Shown here piece by piece: positions 34,024 to 46,378 of a DNA stretch of 64,000 nt. The DNA is taken from the NCBI GenBank assembly GCA_013399855.1, contig VXAY01004283.1:727346-791345 (forward strand), in the 5' to 3' direction. The notes under the pieces are model-generated. The model was given only the letters and a program-made list of their open reading frames with translations, ran no database searches and was not told where the DNA came from. Positions within the stretch are counted from its first letter, which is position 1. Every line of letters begins with the position of its first letter. Origin of the DNA: Oxyruncus cristatus. Taxonomy: Eukaryota > Chordata > Aves > Passeriformes > Cotingidae. The translations under genes were made by a program, and so were the position numbers.

Positions 34024-37000
34024 CTCACTCCCACACAAAAACACACACTAGCAAGCCTTTTAAGTATGCTAAACAATTCTCAAAGACAAATGACAGGACT
34101 GATCCTTATGTTCTCACACATTTCATTTATAAACTGTAACAACCATGGCTACATTTCATTAAAAAAATGCATAAAGATGCTTTCAGTTTTACATGAAAAT
34201 AACTTCCATTTGTACATTATTTCTAAATGTACTATTTATACAGACGAGAAAAACAAAAGACTTTTTTTTGAAGTCTATTAACCCAAATTTTGAAATTGGA
34301 TGTTTTAGTCAAAAAATAAGAAATATAGATTCTTTTTACTTAATGTACTTCATCAAGCATTGTTCAAAAGTTAACAACAGTCCTTTCAAAGTGTTCTTTC
34401 TACCAAGTCACATTTATACAATATCTGAAATACACTAAAACATGGATTCATCTAATAGAGATGAAATTACAGATTTTGAAGCTATGTGAAGAAAAAGAAT
34501 ATATAAAATATATGGGGTGCACAATGCTTCCTTGCGAGTACTAAAAATCTGATACAATGCATTAGTTAATTTGAATAACACCAGGGAATTATTCAGCCCT
34601 CTCCTGTTTGAGAAGAAAGTGAAACAATTCCACACAGTCGTCAGCGTTCTGGACAGTCCTCCAATTGCAATGGAAACAACTTGAGTCAATGTTGCCACAC
34701 ACTGTGCGGCCCCTGCCTGCACATCCCTGCTCCTTCCCTTGCACCTACACTCCTCAGATCCTGCAAGAAAGCCAAGGAGAGACAAAGCATCAGAAAACTA
34801 CTGCTACAAAAATTCAAGGGCTTTCTGCTACTGCAGCTCGGTAAACCATCTTTCTGAAGGGTCAGAGGAGTGCAAATGTCAGCACTAGAGGAGTAAAGAT
34901 ACACAGCTAAAAGCAATTACTGCACAAGCCATATATGGCTTACACTATACCAAAAGCACTTTGCAATTATGACTGAAGACATTAAATAAACTCTTACCTG
35001 AAAACGAATTTCAATTTAAAATAGTAATAGTAATAAAAACTATGGCTCCTGTCAACAGTAATCATCAGCCACCATGCCTCTCCAAGCAACAAGCACAGCA
35101 TTACAAAGTGTCAAACAAGGCAGAATTAAAGAAATTAACCTCCCATTTTTCATGACACATTACATACAAAAACCATTGTACTTAATTTTAACAATCTTAA
35201 TTTGAGGCATGTCAGAAACAAAAAACTTCTGTAACGTGTTTCATTACACTAAGAAACAAACTTAAGATGTATTCTTTAGCTTATCGACCTTTGTCTCCTC
35301 CTACCCTAACCAGATTCTCTGCAATGTTCAGAAAAAAAATCTGATCTCCTGGCTCGCAAATTGCTTTCAATACAATCAGATTTTTCAGCATATACACTAT
35401 GTTCTCATAAAATACAATAATATTAAGAATGAAGAAAAAAATCTTAAACGTCATTAGTCATAAGTCTTATTTATTCAGCCAATCATGAATAATAACTGCT
35501 TGTCTAATGCTCTCAAATCATCTTTCCTACAAATCTCATGAAAATAGATTAGCCTCATAGGGCATGGTTGATTATTTCACTTACAGTCTATTGTATCAAA
35601 AGGTGACAGGTGGAGAATTTTAAACAAGGGCCTTTCATTAAAACAAAAAAAACATCCCTCCAGACCTCAACTTAAGCTGGAAGGGTACTGGCAAAAAAAC
35701 AGTGCCATAGTATCACAAGAAAAAACACAAGGTAACCATAGCTTCAACCATTCCATGCTCCTATGGAGATGAAGCCTTTCTCCTCCTTAAAAGGGCCTAA
35801 AGCTCAACACGGAACACAAAGTACAAGTCCAACACATTCTCTGCAAGCAAAAGTTCAGGAATTTAGTACCTGCAATTTGTTAAGTTTAACATCTAGTCTT
35901 CATTTATGGTAGGTTGCAAAATTCTCCCGATAATTTGAAGTGACAAAGATATAAGCAGGGGGACTACACGCAGAAGAGAACTAATATCCTTTTTGAAAAG
36001 AGAAGGGAAAAAAACATTGAGGGGACAACGTTTTTTTAAAATATTTGGGACATTCTGAGTTTCTCAAGGTAACAAACTCAAGATGATTTTTTTTTAATTC
36101 AGGCCATGAAGTCTTCCCATTTCTTCTGTCAAATTGTGAGCTATATACTAGATGTTTTATCTGGACAAAGATGTAATCAGTTTATTTTGTCCAAATGAAA
36201 ACAAGTTAGGAAAAGCTGATTAAATATACTGTATAAATTTAGTAAAAAATGCAGAAATTCCTGTTATCACCACACTAAAGAAAATGTAGCTCAGACTTTA
36301 CAACAGAAGAAATGACAACAAAACTCCATAAAATTACTCTCTGGATCTCTCATAATAAACAAGAACATCAAAGAAAACTCACCTTTACTTCCATACACAT
36401 ATATTTGTTATTCAGCTGTTTCACACCACGCTTGCAGCTGGAAAAGAAACCTACAGATTTTTCTTTGCCCAATACCAGAAAGAGCTCAATTATTGCAGTT
36501 GCTGAAATCTAAAGTATAAAATTCCACAGATAATAATCAAGGAAATTTAAGTACTCCAGGCTCTTTGAAAACTGGTTACAGGACTCTACCATTCAAGAAG
36601 AGAAGATAAGGCACTACTGACAAGACACACACCCCTGCCACACATACACATCTCAGGAGATTACTGTGGCACATGAACTTTACTGGAAAGTTTAAGAAAA
36701 TGGAAGCGCAAGTTCATGCCCGACTAAGTGTGAAACCTTCTCCTCAGCACACCATTAACTGCAACATCAATATATGGAGCAAATTAGCTACAAAACACAA
36801 AGCAAGAACTAACAAAGGCCAGTGTCATTCCTGCCATGACAGCTAAGGTTCCTCCATTACCAGACTATAGTATTCTATGCCTTTTTTGTAAGAGTATTGA
36901 CTTTTTGTGATCTAGACGTATAACTGAGTCTCTTGTGAAATCGCTTGTCACCATCCTAACACAACCCATACCTCCATTTTTAAGACAACTAAGAACCACC

Positions 37001-38009
37001 ACATCAGACAGAAATCTCACACAAAGTTACCTATACCTTTACTGTTCCACCTACAGAAGTCTCAAGCTTCCCATTACAACTTTTCCCTCAGAGCCTTGGA
37101 ATAGGTTCCTTTATCTTTTCCTTTGGCTTTTTTTACCCGTTGCGATAGAATTGACCCCTTGTCCTAAAGGGGGCAACAGGTTGTGTTTCGCGTATATTAA
37201 ACATCCAGTTTTACTAGTCAGAGTAGCCTCCAGCTGTATCTGTTACGGGGGGACAGCAGGAGAGATAGGAAAAAAATCCCTATCACTGGTAAGGAAACAG
37301 TCTCTTTCTTTCTACTGTTTCATCTGGCAGAAAGGAGTGGAAGAAATAGTAAAATATTCTGCTAATACAGAGCTTTCTTTATTATTCTCATTGCAGCATA
37401 CTCTTTCTGATGCTCAGGCAGGCAGAGGAGGAGGCCCTGCTGCAAATCTTGGCTCCTTCACAAATACAGCTAGGAGCTGAGAAAAGAATTCACCCTCTAC
37501 CTTGTGATGAAAAGTAGACTCCAAGAATCTCTTTAATTATAATTATTGTGGGAGTGTGGTCAGGAAGATAATATAAATTGGATTGCCATATCAAAGGTGT
37601 ACAAAAGTGGGGGAAGTGGGAGGAAAACAGGAGTCAGCCTGCTCTAACAGAGGTAAAAAATTCTCAGGGTATGGAAGAGAGGAAGGCAGGGAAGGTGAGA
37701 TAACAGCCACAAATTTATTTTCAACCAGAAAGAAAACAAAATATTTGGCTACAAATTCCTTTCAATACACCTAGGATGCAAACATCCAAATAAACAACTC
37801 CCCAGCTAAATCATAAATCCAGTTTCCCAGAACAGCGTTTTTATAATAAAATATTTTGTCTTTGGCTGGCTGCCTTGCTGGATTACACAGGGTGCTTATT
37901 TACACTGCAGTTACTTGCTAATGACATAATCAGAACAAACTGAGGAAAACTTCATATCTAATGAAAGAAACGCTTCCAAGTTTTCCTATAAGGATTTCTG
38001 TGCACAACT

Positions 38010-38090
38010 CTGAACTGGAATTTGAGAGGTCTGGGTTCAATTCCTGGTCCCAGAAACATGCTTCCTGTAAGACCCTACATGCATGTGCAT
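38010..38090 (+). mobile_element. Possible MIR-like tRNA-derived SINE relic
   Basis: GAGGTCTGGGTTCAATTCCTGG holds a tRNA B-box-like GGTTCAATTCC, followed by CTTCCTGTAAGACC, which loosely parallels the region after the B box in amniote MIR elements. It is short and decayed. It is not a tRNA gene because no partner A box or cloverleaf is apparent. Confidence 0.35.
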
Positions 38091-40048
38091 GCCCACACCA
38101 AGTGTTTCTATTTGCTTATATAAAAGAGTTTTCTTGAGCAGAATTGAACATTTCAGTTAACTGTGAATGCACACAAAGGACTATTTGCAGTAAATGCACT
38201 ATGTAGTACGATTACTGAGATTAAGATTCAAGTTTTTAGCACGCCCATCCTCAGACCTTCATTTACAAGGAACGGATATTCTGACTGAATACACTACATT
38301 CCTTTAATCATATCATAAGATACATGAATTTGTACACCCACTGTACAAATTCACATGTGGAAAGTGCTGATGTATGTCAGCTAAGATTTACACAGTAAAG
38401 GACAAACAAGTTACTTTGGTTTCACACTTCTGAGAGAAAGAAAAAAAGGCAAACCACCAAACTAATCTGAGCTGTCAAATTACTCACTATATCCATGCAG
38501 GTTCAGTGAATTTGTAATAAAGGCAAATACAACATGCTTAGTCCAATCCAAAAGGTGTTTCATATATCTGAGCCATAACCTAGTAGGACTTGGAAATACA
38601 GCCATGAATATGAGATTCACAATGCCAGAAAATTACTGAGTACATTGAGAAATATACAATGTTAGAAGAAAACCAGTAGAATCTTGTAGATACTGAGTGA
38701 TGAGGGAAACGCAAGAAAACAGTAAGCCAATGGTCACCGACATGAGTGAGAACTGTTTTAACAAATCACCATTCTATTACCAGGGGTTTCTTCCACCACA
38801 GGCTTTGCAGAAAATAAAAGAATGGAAGAAACAGATTCAAAATGCAGATGTCCTTAACATTGTTTTCCACAAGCCAAAACTGTAGAACAACAGATGCATC
38901 AGAAAATTACATTATTTCTATGATACTTTATTAACTTAAAATTGAGCATATTACCATATTGACTAACAATTAACCTAGTTTGGATGTTGTTGCTTTTCTC
39001 AAACAACCTAAATAAACAGACTTACCTAGCAAATAGAGAGTTGTTTTAAGAAAAGCTGCTGAGACATCCCACTCAAAACACTCTTAATTCCAACAGCCTG
39101 TATTTGCATCCCATTACTACATTATTAGTTCATATAGAATACTGAATATTCATATACTAATGCTGTCTTCTTGTAAAATTGTTTTATGGTTGAAATTCAA
39201 TATTTCAGAACTTAAAGGGCACAAAACTACAATCTCTTTTCAAACCAATTTCCCTTTAGAGATAGCACAAGAAAATTGAGGTTCATACAAAGCACAAAAC
39301 ACACTATTACACAATCTGGACAAAGAAGAATTGGCTTCTGGTGATTTAAGACAATCTAATTAATGGGGAGTTTAAACTATTATTCTGTTTAGATCTTACA
39401 TAGACAATTACAGGCCATGAAATAAGCTGCTAGGATCTTTAGCAGAATGAAAGTACCAATGCTGCCTTACACTACATTATATGAAAAAGTTAATTGGTAA
39501 TAAAACTCAGAGCATTTTAAAAATGAACTGCCACATAAAATTACTGTAGTGCATGAAAGCCTCAATCAGAACTTGTCTGTGCTGTGTGTAGAATCAGTCT
39601 CTGCCTCTCATATGAATAGATGCAATCTCAGCAACCAGACACAATAAATACAAGATGAAGGGAATGGCAAGCATAGCAGCAACACAGAAATAATTCCAGA
39701 GGCTAGGAATCACAACATGAAAATTATTTCATTATTTCAACTCGTTAATTATTCATGCAGCAGAGATACAGGAAATGGCAGGAGAAAGCTGATGAAAGAG
39801 CAAGCAATTGAGAAACACTGATGAAGAGGTTTAGAAGGGTACAGAAGAAAAGTTATGAAAAACACTGGATGAGAGAAGAAAGGGGTTAGGTTAAGGTTTC
39901 ACATTCAATAGTAGGGCCAACATAAGGCATTCCTTCTGCTTCTCCACTGCTTGTTATTCCTGGTCTAGAACTGCTTCCTCCTTACTAATAGTCGCAATCA
40001 TCTATGAAACTGTACTATGAGTCAGCCAAGGCTGAAAAATAATCTGAT

Positions 40049-40075
40049 AAAAAAAAAAAGTAAAAAAAAAAAAAA
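40049..40075. repeat. A-rich simple repeat
   Basis: Two A-runs separated by GT. Confidence 0.95.
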
Positions 40076-43000
40076 GAAGTTGACACAACTAAAGGAAAAT
40101 GCAGGAGTAGAAATGAGCAGCTGCAAGGGAAAAATAGGTCATGCTAACATATCTCCCAGGAAAAAGGTGCAACCATGGAATTAAAGACCAATGTCTATGT
40201 TCAGACCACATAAATACACCTCTCAGTTCTGCCTTCTAACTTGTCATGCTACATGCAGAGTGAAACATGTTTGGATCACATCAGGCAACAAATAGTGAAA
40301 AGTTACCCAGAAAAAGGTTGCCAAAACAGTTGGTTAATGTCGGGGAATACATTTTTCAGAGGAAGTGTACACCTTTCACTGAAGAATCCACCAAAGCAGG
40401 ACATTGCCCATTGCTCTTAGTGACTTCATTCTCCAAGTCAAATCTAGGGTCCCACATGTACGATCTACAGTCTATTGTTCAGGTGCATAACATATGAGGA
40501 GTCACAATGTACGAGACTATATTGCTTAAAATGCACAACATGGAGAAGGAATGAAGATGGATTATGAACTGGCTTATCAAACACGAGGAGCAGTACATGG
40601 TACTACCTGGTACACAGTAATACTTGGTGCTTCAGGTGGAGACAGTGTCTACCTTTCTGAGATTGTTCAAACAGTCTTCCATTATTTGCTCCCTTCCCTC
40701 TTCATGTAATTTCATCATTAGGAGACATTTTTCTTTACCATAACCAATTTCAATCATTTAAGGACAAGGGTCAAAACTAGTTCTTTACTCCTATTCAGAC
40801 ATTTCTACTAGATATACTGATGCCATTTTTGGAGGAACTGAAGAAAGTGCAGAACCAGTTACAAAGTAGGAGAAAAATGAGTCTAAAATAGCAGTTAGGT
40901 CCAAGTTTTCTTACTCATTTATGGTATGTTTATGTCAATTCAGCTTGGAGGGTGGCAGGAGTGCAACGCAGAACAATTTAAAAGTGTTTGGAGCCGTATT
41001 TGTAAGGTGGTTTTCACTACAAACCCTTATTCATAAAAAATACAAACTAAAAATTTTCACGCTGTGTACAGTTTTAGAAATTCTTTTTTACTACTATTAC
41101 TACCAACACAAGTTAAAAACTAAATGAGGCAATAAATCAAAATCTGTTCTCTGAAAGCTCAACTTTAATTTGAAAAACGTAATTTTGTAACATTTGGAAT
41201 GAACACCCTAAATGCATGATCTAAGCTACTACTTAACATTCACTTGATCTCACAGTGAACCTAAATTCAATCTCATTTGTATGAAATGTCCTGGTCATTT
41301 CACCAGTCACTCATTTCAAGTGCCCTTAAAAACAGCTTTTACCACTAGCATTTAAAATTATTTCACATTCAAAGAAAATTTTTAACTCAAACAATTGTAT
41401 AAACCCATATAATAGCAGCTTTTCGCTTGACTGAACTTGACCAATAAATATCACAAGTAACCTTCAGGTAAGAGATGTCACTTTTATTATTTCTGTTGTA
41501 AAAACTTTGAAATTAACAAAAATAAGACTACAGGGAAATAATTCAAACATAAAACTACAAAGAAAAAGGAATAAGCTCTTCTCTGCATTTACTGGGAATC
41601 GTGAAAGATATAAATCACCACAAGAAAGATTTAATTCAGTATTAAGAAGGAACTCTCGACAAGAGCAGTTAAGCAACATTAAGAAAAACTGACTAGTGAG
41701 ATCGCATAATTTCTATTATTTGAGGCTTTTATGGGTTTCAAAAGCCTAGTGGTACTAACTTATTCTTTAAATCAGTTCTGACAAACTTCACTAAGCATAT
41801 TTTATTCAAAGAGGTGGGAAGAAGCTACCCAGTTTGCTGCTCATGTTAGTTTTCTGCTGTTTTAGTGAACTGAATCAGCAAACACCTGACAAGCAGCAGA
41901 GATGGCACAAAGGAAATAGTAACAACATGTGCCCAATGACAGGACTTTTAACCTTCAGCAATAATGAGTTATGTCAACTCACCTCATCTCATAAGACTAT
42001 ATCTTAAAAAACAGATTAAGCAAACAGATTAGACAAATATCTGCTAATAACACTGTAAGTACAATTTATCCTTCCTGGGGCTGAGAGGAGTTGACCAGAA
42101 ATTTCGAGGTCATTCACCGCACCACTTTACTTAAGTTTTAAAAACCAACATAGAGCCCATTTTAAACCCATTTAGTGAAACTTTAACAAAACCAAAATTT
42201 CACTTAATATATATAGAGATAGATATTTGCCTACTTAGCATTGTCAAAATTAAATATGGCTAATATAGCATGCATTTACCCCACGTGTTTCCTACGTCAA
42301 ATACCGTCTTGCTGAAAGGATAAGCCTAAAACATTTTATGACTCCATCATTTCACTTTTAATCTCTAAGTGGGAATTCAATTTTCAAGACCTTACATTTT
42401 TTAAGAAAACCTACTAAATGCATATTAGCTGTAAAATGTTGGCTGTACATACCAGCTTCTTCAGTACACATCTCCAGTTTTACTCCTATTGCCCAAAGTT
42501 AGCTGGAGCAGAAGACTGAAAACAACAGACTAGTACAGGTCAGACCTCTTTGAACAGCAATGGAACAGGAATACTCAGAGTCTTACAAGAGACTTGCAAG
42601 GTGACAAAAAAGCTCAGGAGTTACACAGAATCATTAATCTCACTGGTGATGCTTTAGTCCATCATTTACACCAGCCTGTGATTGGAGGTCTGGTAGACAT
42701 TCTCATCACATTGTCTGCAGAAGACTTGAGAGAAAGGAAAAAAACACATAAAGCCAGTAAAACGCAGCTGTATTCTAATCAGAAGTCCCATAATAACACA
42801 GGCTTCCTCACTTAAATATCCTAATTCCTTTTTGTTAATGCACGAACCTAGTTCTTTGATTTATGCAAACAAAACGCTACTCAGTAAAGTACACATATAG
42901 TTTCCCTTTTTTACAAGTTATTCAAGCACCTCTTCCTGTAACTCACTACTATACGTGTAGCATATTGGTTGGAAAAGAAGGAATCCATTGAGAAGCTTGA

Positions 43001-43490
43001 AAGTTGGGGAAAAAAAAACCCTACTTTAAATGTCAATACCATATTTAATTTGATAAGCTTGTATACACTTCATGCGTCATCCGCTCTGGAGACCATACAG
43101 GAAGGAATACAATACATCACCTTGCCCATTTTGACTATTCCTTTTCAGAAAACCATGAATGCTTCAAACAAGACTCTTCTCTTAATTGCACAGAACAAAA
43201 CATGTTACATTAGGCCAGACTTTCAAGACAATTTATAAATATGGAAAATTCACCATCACCAAGTACAACTCAGAATATGCACTACAGACGGAAAAGATCC
43301 TGAGTTGCTACATGGAAAATTAATCTGTCATAAAAGCAAAGTTTTTGTCAATTACTAGTCGGGGAAGAAAGCATTGTCAACATACGTCCATCTTTGTTTG
43401 CTTGCTAATAAATATTCCCATATGCATTCCTGGTCATTAACACAGTATTTTGTTGATTCTTCCTGTCCAAACATACACGTGCCTAATGCT

Positions 43491-43504
43491 CACACACACA
43501 CACA
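43491..43504. repeat. CA dinucleotide microsatellite
   Basis: Seven CA units in PDE7A intron 1, about 1 kb inside the first exon. Confidence 0.95.
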
Positions 43505-44382
43505 GAGCTTCACTACTACCAAACCAGGGACAAAGGCAAGTGACTGGCTGCTCTGTAATTTCTACATATGCATATATGAAGAACAGCAGGTCACGAAAAA
43601 AAAGTATAATAACGTAATAAGATACACCAATAATGTACAGGAAAAAAATTACCATTACACATGAAAAGAGCAAAGAGAGCATTTTCTGTAAGGACAACAT
43701 ACTTCAGAACATTTAAGAAGACCTTTCAACCTCGATATAGGAAATCCTTAAAGACAAAACGGGCTGACTCCCCACCAAAACACATGCTTTCCACCATAAT
43801 TTTAGCCAGAGACTTCAGCTAGAATATAATTTTATCACTGGGTGCTGGGATACCATACCAACGAACATTCAGAATTTAGGGCAGTGTTCACAAGAAAAAC
43901 CTGCCTTTTGTCCTGATAGTTATAATGACCCTTTTCGTAGTATTTCCAACACGATCAGATGAAACAAAATACAGTGCAGCTCATATTGTGATTGATGTAA
44001 TGTCGGCAGGGAACAATACTGTGGAAAAGAAAAAGCCGAGGATCTTTGTCTCCTTCTAGACGGATTGCCAAGTCTCAATAGTTGGAGGGAGAAAAAGCAC
44101 AGCATCCCAAATAAAACACTGCAGTGCATGTTCACCATTTCAGCAAAGTCGCTGCAGCTTTTGGCAATCCCGTAGGAAATTTGGACCCTTCAAAGAAAGC
44201 CTAAGCTAATAAAACAAACAAACAAGAAGACAGAAAAACAGCCGTAGCTTAAAAATTACAGAACAAACAAATAATCCACTGGCTGTGGAAATAAACCCTA
44301 AGGAGCTCACCAATCGCATCGCAACCGATACTACAGAGATAAGCTCGGCAATAACCAGCCATAAATCTATTGAATGCTGTAT

Positions 44383-44606
44383 CTTCTCGCCGCCGCCGCC
44401 GGTGTTCGGGCGCAGGCGGGCAAGGGCGGCGGGCCCGGTGGTGGTGCTTACCTGCGAGAGCTGCCGGGGGTTGGGGCAGCCGAAGAGCGCGGAGCTGGAG
44501 CTGAAGCTGATGGCCCCTCTGCGGCTGAGGACGTGCTGCGGCACCGGCCTGTCCAGCGGCAGCACGGGCAGCTGGTAACATACTTCCATTGACGAAGCCT
44601 CGGTGC
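44383..44606 (-). promoter_or_regulatory. PDE7A: CpG island remnant at PDE7A1 start
   Basis: This stretch is GC-rich with dense CpG, including GCCGCCGCCG near 44390, in contrast to the AT-rich flanks. It covers the first coding exon and its donor and runs into the N gap. It is the inner edge of a CpG-island promoter for PDE7A1. The start site and most of the 5' UTR must lie in or just beyond the gap. Confidence 0.7.
44452..44589 (-). CDS. PDE7A: PDE7A first coding exon, PDE7A1 form
   Basis: This exon encodes the N-terminus of cAMP-specific 3',5'-cyclic phosphodiesterase 7A, isoform 1, which hydrolyses cAMP to AMP. The 46 codons run from ATG at 44589 (MEVCYQLPVLPLDRP...) to ...NPRQLSQ at 44452, and as I recall them they match the mammalian PDE7A1 N-terminus essentially residue for residue. 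A strong donor (CAG then GTAAGC) follows immediately, so the exon ends on a whole codon and reads into shared exon 2. Residues 23-28 are RRGAIS, a protein-kinase-A pseudosubstrate-like motif; PDE7A1 is reported to bind and inhibit the PKA catalytic subunit through such N-terminal repeats. There is no catalytic sequence here; the HD-type phosphodiesterase domain lies in later exons outside the window. The start lies in CpG-rich DNA next to an assembly gap, as expected for a CpG-island promoter. Identification is very secure; the 5' UTR is lost in the gap. Confidence 0.95.
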
Positions 44607-45467
44607 NNNNNNNNNNNNNNNNNNNNNNNNNNNNNNNNNNNNNNNNNNNNNNNNNNNNNNNNNNNNNNNNNNNNNNNNNNNNNNNNNNNNNNNNNNNNNN
44701 NNNNNNNNNNNNNNNNNNNNNNNNNNNNNNNNNNNNNNNNNNNNNNNNNNNNNNNNNNNNNNNNNNNNNNNNNNNNNNNNNNNNNNNNNNNNNNNNNNNN
44801 NNNNNNNNNNNNNNNNNNNNNNNNNNNNNNNNNNNNNNNNNNNNNNNNNNNNNNNNNNNNNNNNNNNNNNNNNNNNNNNNNNNNNNNNNNNNNNNNNNNN
44901 NNNNNNNNNNNNNNNNNNNNNNNNNNNNNNNNNNNNNNNNNNNNNNNNNNNNNNNNNNNNNNNNNNNNNNNNNNNNNNNNNNNNNNNNNNNNNNNNNNNN
45001 NNNNNNNNNNNNNNNNNNNNNNNNNNNNNNNNNNNNNNNNNNNNNNNNNNNNNNNNNNNNNNNNNNNNNNNNNNNNNNNNNNNNNNNNNNNNNNNNNNNN
45101 NNNNNNNNNNNNNNNNNNNNNNNNNNNNNNNNNNNNNNNNNNNNNNNNNNNNNNNNNNNNNNNNNNNNNNNNNNNNNNNNNNNNNNNNNNNNNNNNNNNN
45201 NNNNNNNNNNNNNNNNNNNNNNNNNNNNNNNNNNNNNNNNNNNNNNNNNNNNNNNNNNNNNNNNNNNNNNNNNNNNNNNNNNNNNNNNNNNNNNNNNNNN
45301 NNNNNNNNNNNNNNNNNNNNNNNNNNNNNNNNNNNNNNNNNNNNNNNNNNNNNNNNNNNNNNNNNNNNNNNNNNNNNNNNNNNNNNNNNNNNNNNNNNNN
45401 NNNNNNNNNNNNNNNNNNNNNNNNNNNNNNNNNNNNNNNNNNNNNNNNNNNNNNNNNNNNNNNNNNN
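44607..45467. other. Assembly gap (861 N)
   Basis: A run of undetermined bases directly upstream of the PDE7A1 ATG. It is bordered on the left by CpG-rich sequence and on the right by a short pyrimidine-rich stretch and a CR1 tail. GC-rich promoters are often lost from bird assemblies. Open reading frames drawn through the gap are meaningless. Confidence 1.
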
Positions 45468-45486
45468 CCTCCTTCTCCTCCCCTCA

Positions 45487-46003
45487 CAGCATCACAGAAT
45501 TACGGAATCGTTTAGGTTGGAAAAGACCTCTGAGATCATCGAGTCCAATCTATGACCGAACACTACCGTGTCAGCTAGATCATGGCATTAAGTGCCATGC
45601 CCAATCATTCCTTAGGGACCTCCAGGGACGGTGACTCCACCACCTCCCTGGGCAGGGCATTCCAATGTCTAGGTCACCCTTTCTGTGAAGAAATGCTTCC
45701 TAATGTCCAACCTGTGCCTCACCTGGCACAGCCTGAGGCCATATCCTCTTGTCCTGTCGCTCGTACACCGACCCTCACCTCGCTACACCCTCCTTTCAGG
45801 CAGTTGTAGTGAGTGATAAGGTCCCCGCTGAGCCTCCTTCAGGCTAAACAACCCCAGCTCCCTCAGTAGCTCCTCACAGGACTTGTGCCCCAGACCCATC
45901 ACCAGCTTTGTTGCCCTTCTCTGGACTCACTCCAGCACCTCAATGTCCTTCCTGAATTGAGGGGCCCAGAAGTGGACACAGGACTCAAGGTGTGGGACTG
46001 CTA
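45487..46003 (-). mobile_element. CR1 LINE 3' portion, minus strand
   Basis: On the plus strand this starts at the CR1 tail (TCACAGAATTACGGAATCG, GGTTGGAAAAGACCTCTGAG) and runs through the 3' UTR-proximal and reverse-transcriptase C-terminal segment (CCACCTCCCTGGGCAGGGCA, CTCCAGCACCTCAATGTCC). The element is thus on the minus strand and 5'-truncated near 46003. It is degenerate. Open frames here are antisense to the LINE and not genes. Confidence 0.9.
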
Positions 46004-46080
46004 GGGTGAGACCCAAAGGGGTCCTGGAAGCCCTGGGCTGGAAAGAAGGTAGTGGGTGTTTGTCTAGCTTGCCCCCATGT

Positions 46081-46378
46081 TGTAACGTGCCATCCCCAAG
46101 GGAATCGTGTGAGGCTGTGTCATGGGAGGTTTACACTGGATATTTCGGAAAAGGTTTCTCACCAGAGGGTGGTTGAGCACTAGAACAGGCTCCCCAGGGA
46201 GCACCTTGGTCAGAGCACCACGCCTGTCTGAGTTCAAGAAGGGTTTGAACAATGCTCCTGGGCGCATGGTGGGATTCTTGGGGCTGTCCTGTGCAGGGCC
46301 AGGAGTTGGACTCTAATGATCCCTTCCAACTCAGGATACAGTGATATCCCTTCCAACTCAGGAGATTCTGTGATTATG
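46081..46378 (+). mobile_element. CR1 LINE 3' end fragment, plus strand
   Basis: This is a plus-strand CR1 of a different subfamily from its neighbour. Recognisable segments are CACTAGAACAGGCTCCCCAG, GAGTTCAAGAAGGGTTTGAA, GGGGCTGTCCTGTGCAGGGC and AGGAGTTGGACTCTAATGATC, with a tail ending GATTCTGTGATT. The ATCCCTTCCAACTCAGGA segment near the 3' end is present twice in tandem. The left border is approximate. With the minus-strand copy just to its left it forms a tail-out inverted pair. Confidence 0.85.

Larger units (their letters stand above)
11830..44451 (-). other. PDE7A: PDE7A1 intron 1, part upstream of the PDE7A2 exon
   Basis: The large first intron of the PDE7A1 transcript; in full it runs 4954-44451, with the PDE7A2 exon inside. 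It holds two CR1 tails (16277-16426 and 22995-23171), a possible MIR-like relic (38010-38090), microsatellites and small inverted repeats. Between these it is unremarkable AT-rich sequence: 12111-16276, 16427-22994, 23172-38009 and 38091-44382 show no coding exon, RNA gene or recognisable element. Open stretches of up to 181 codons occur but the longest has no ATG. Confidence 0.8.

Noticed and set aside
36935..37480. 181-codon open frame as a gene
   Set aside because: It contains no ATG at all; the nominal start is GTG, which is not expected in a vertebrate gene.
38035..38060. tRNA gene
   Set aside because: Only a B-box-like motif is present; no A box at the right distance and no cloverleaf.
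44249..45634. Long open frames spanning the gap
   Set aside because: They exist only because undetermined bases contain no stop codons.
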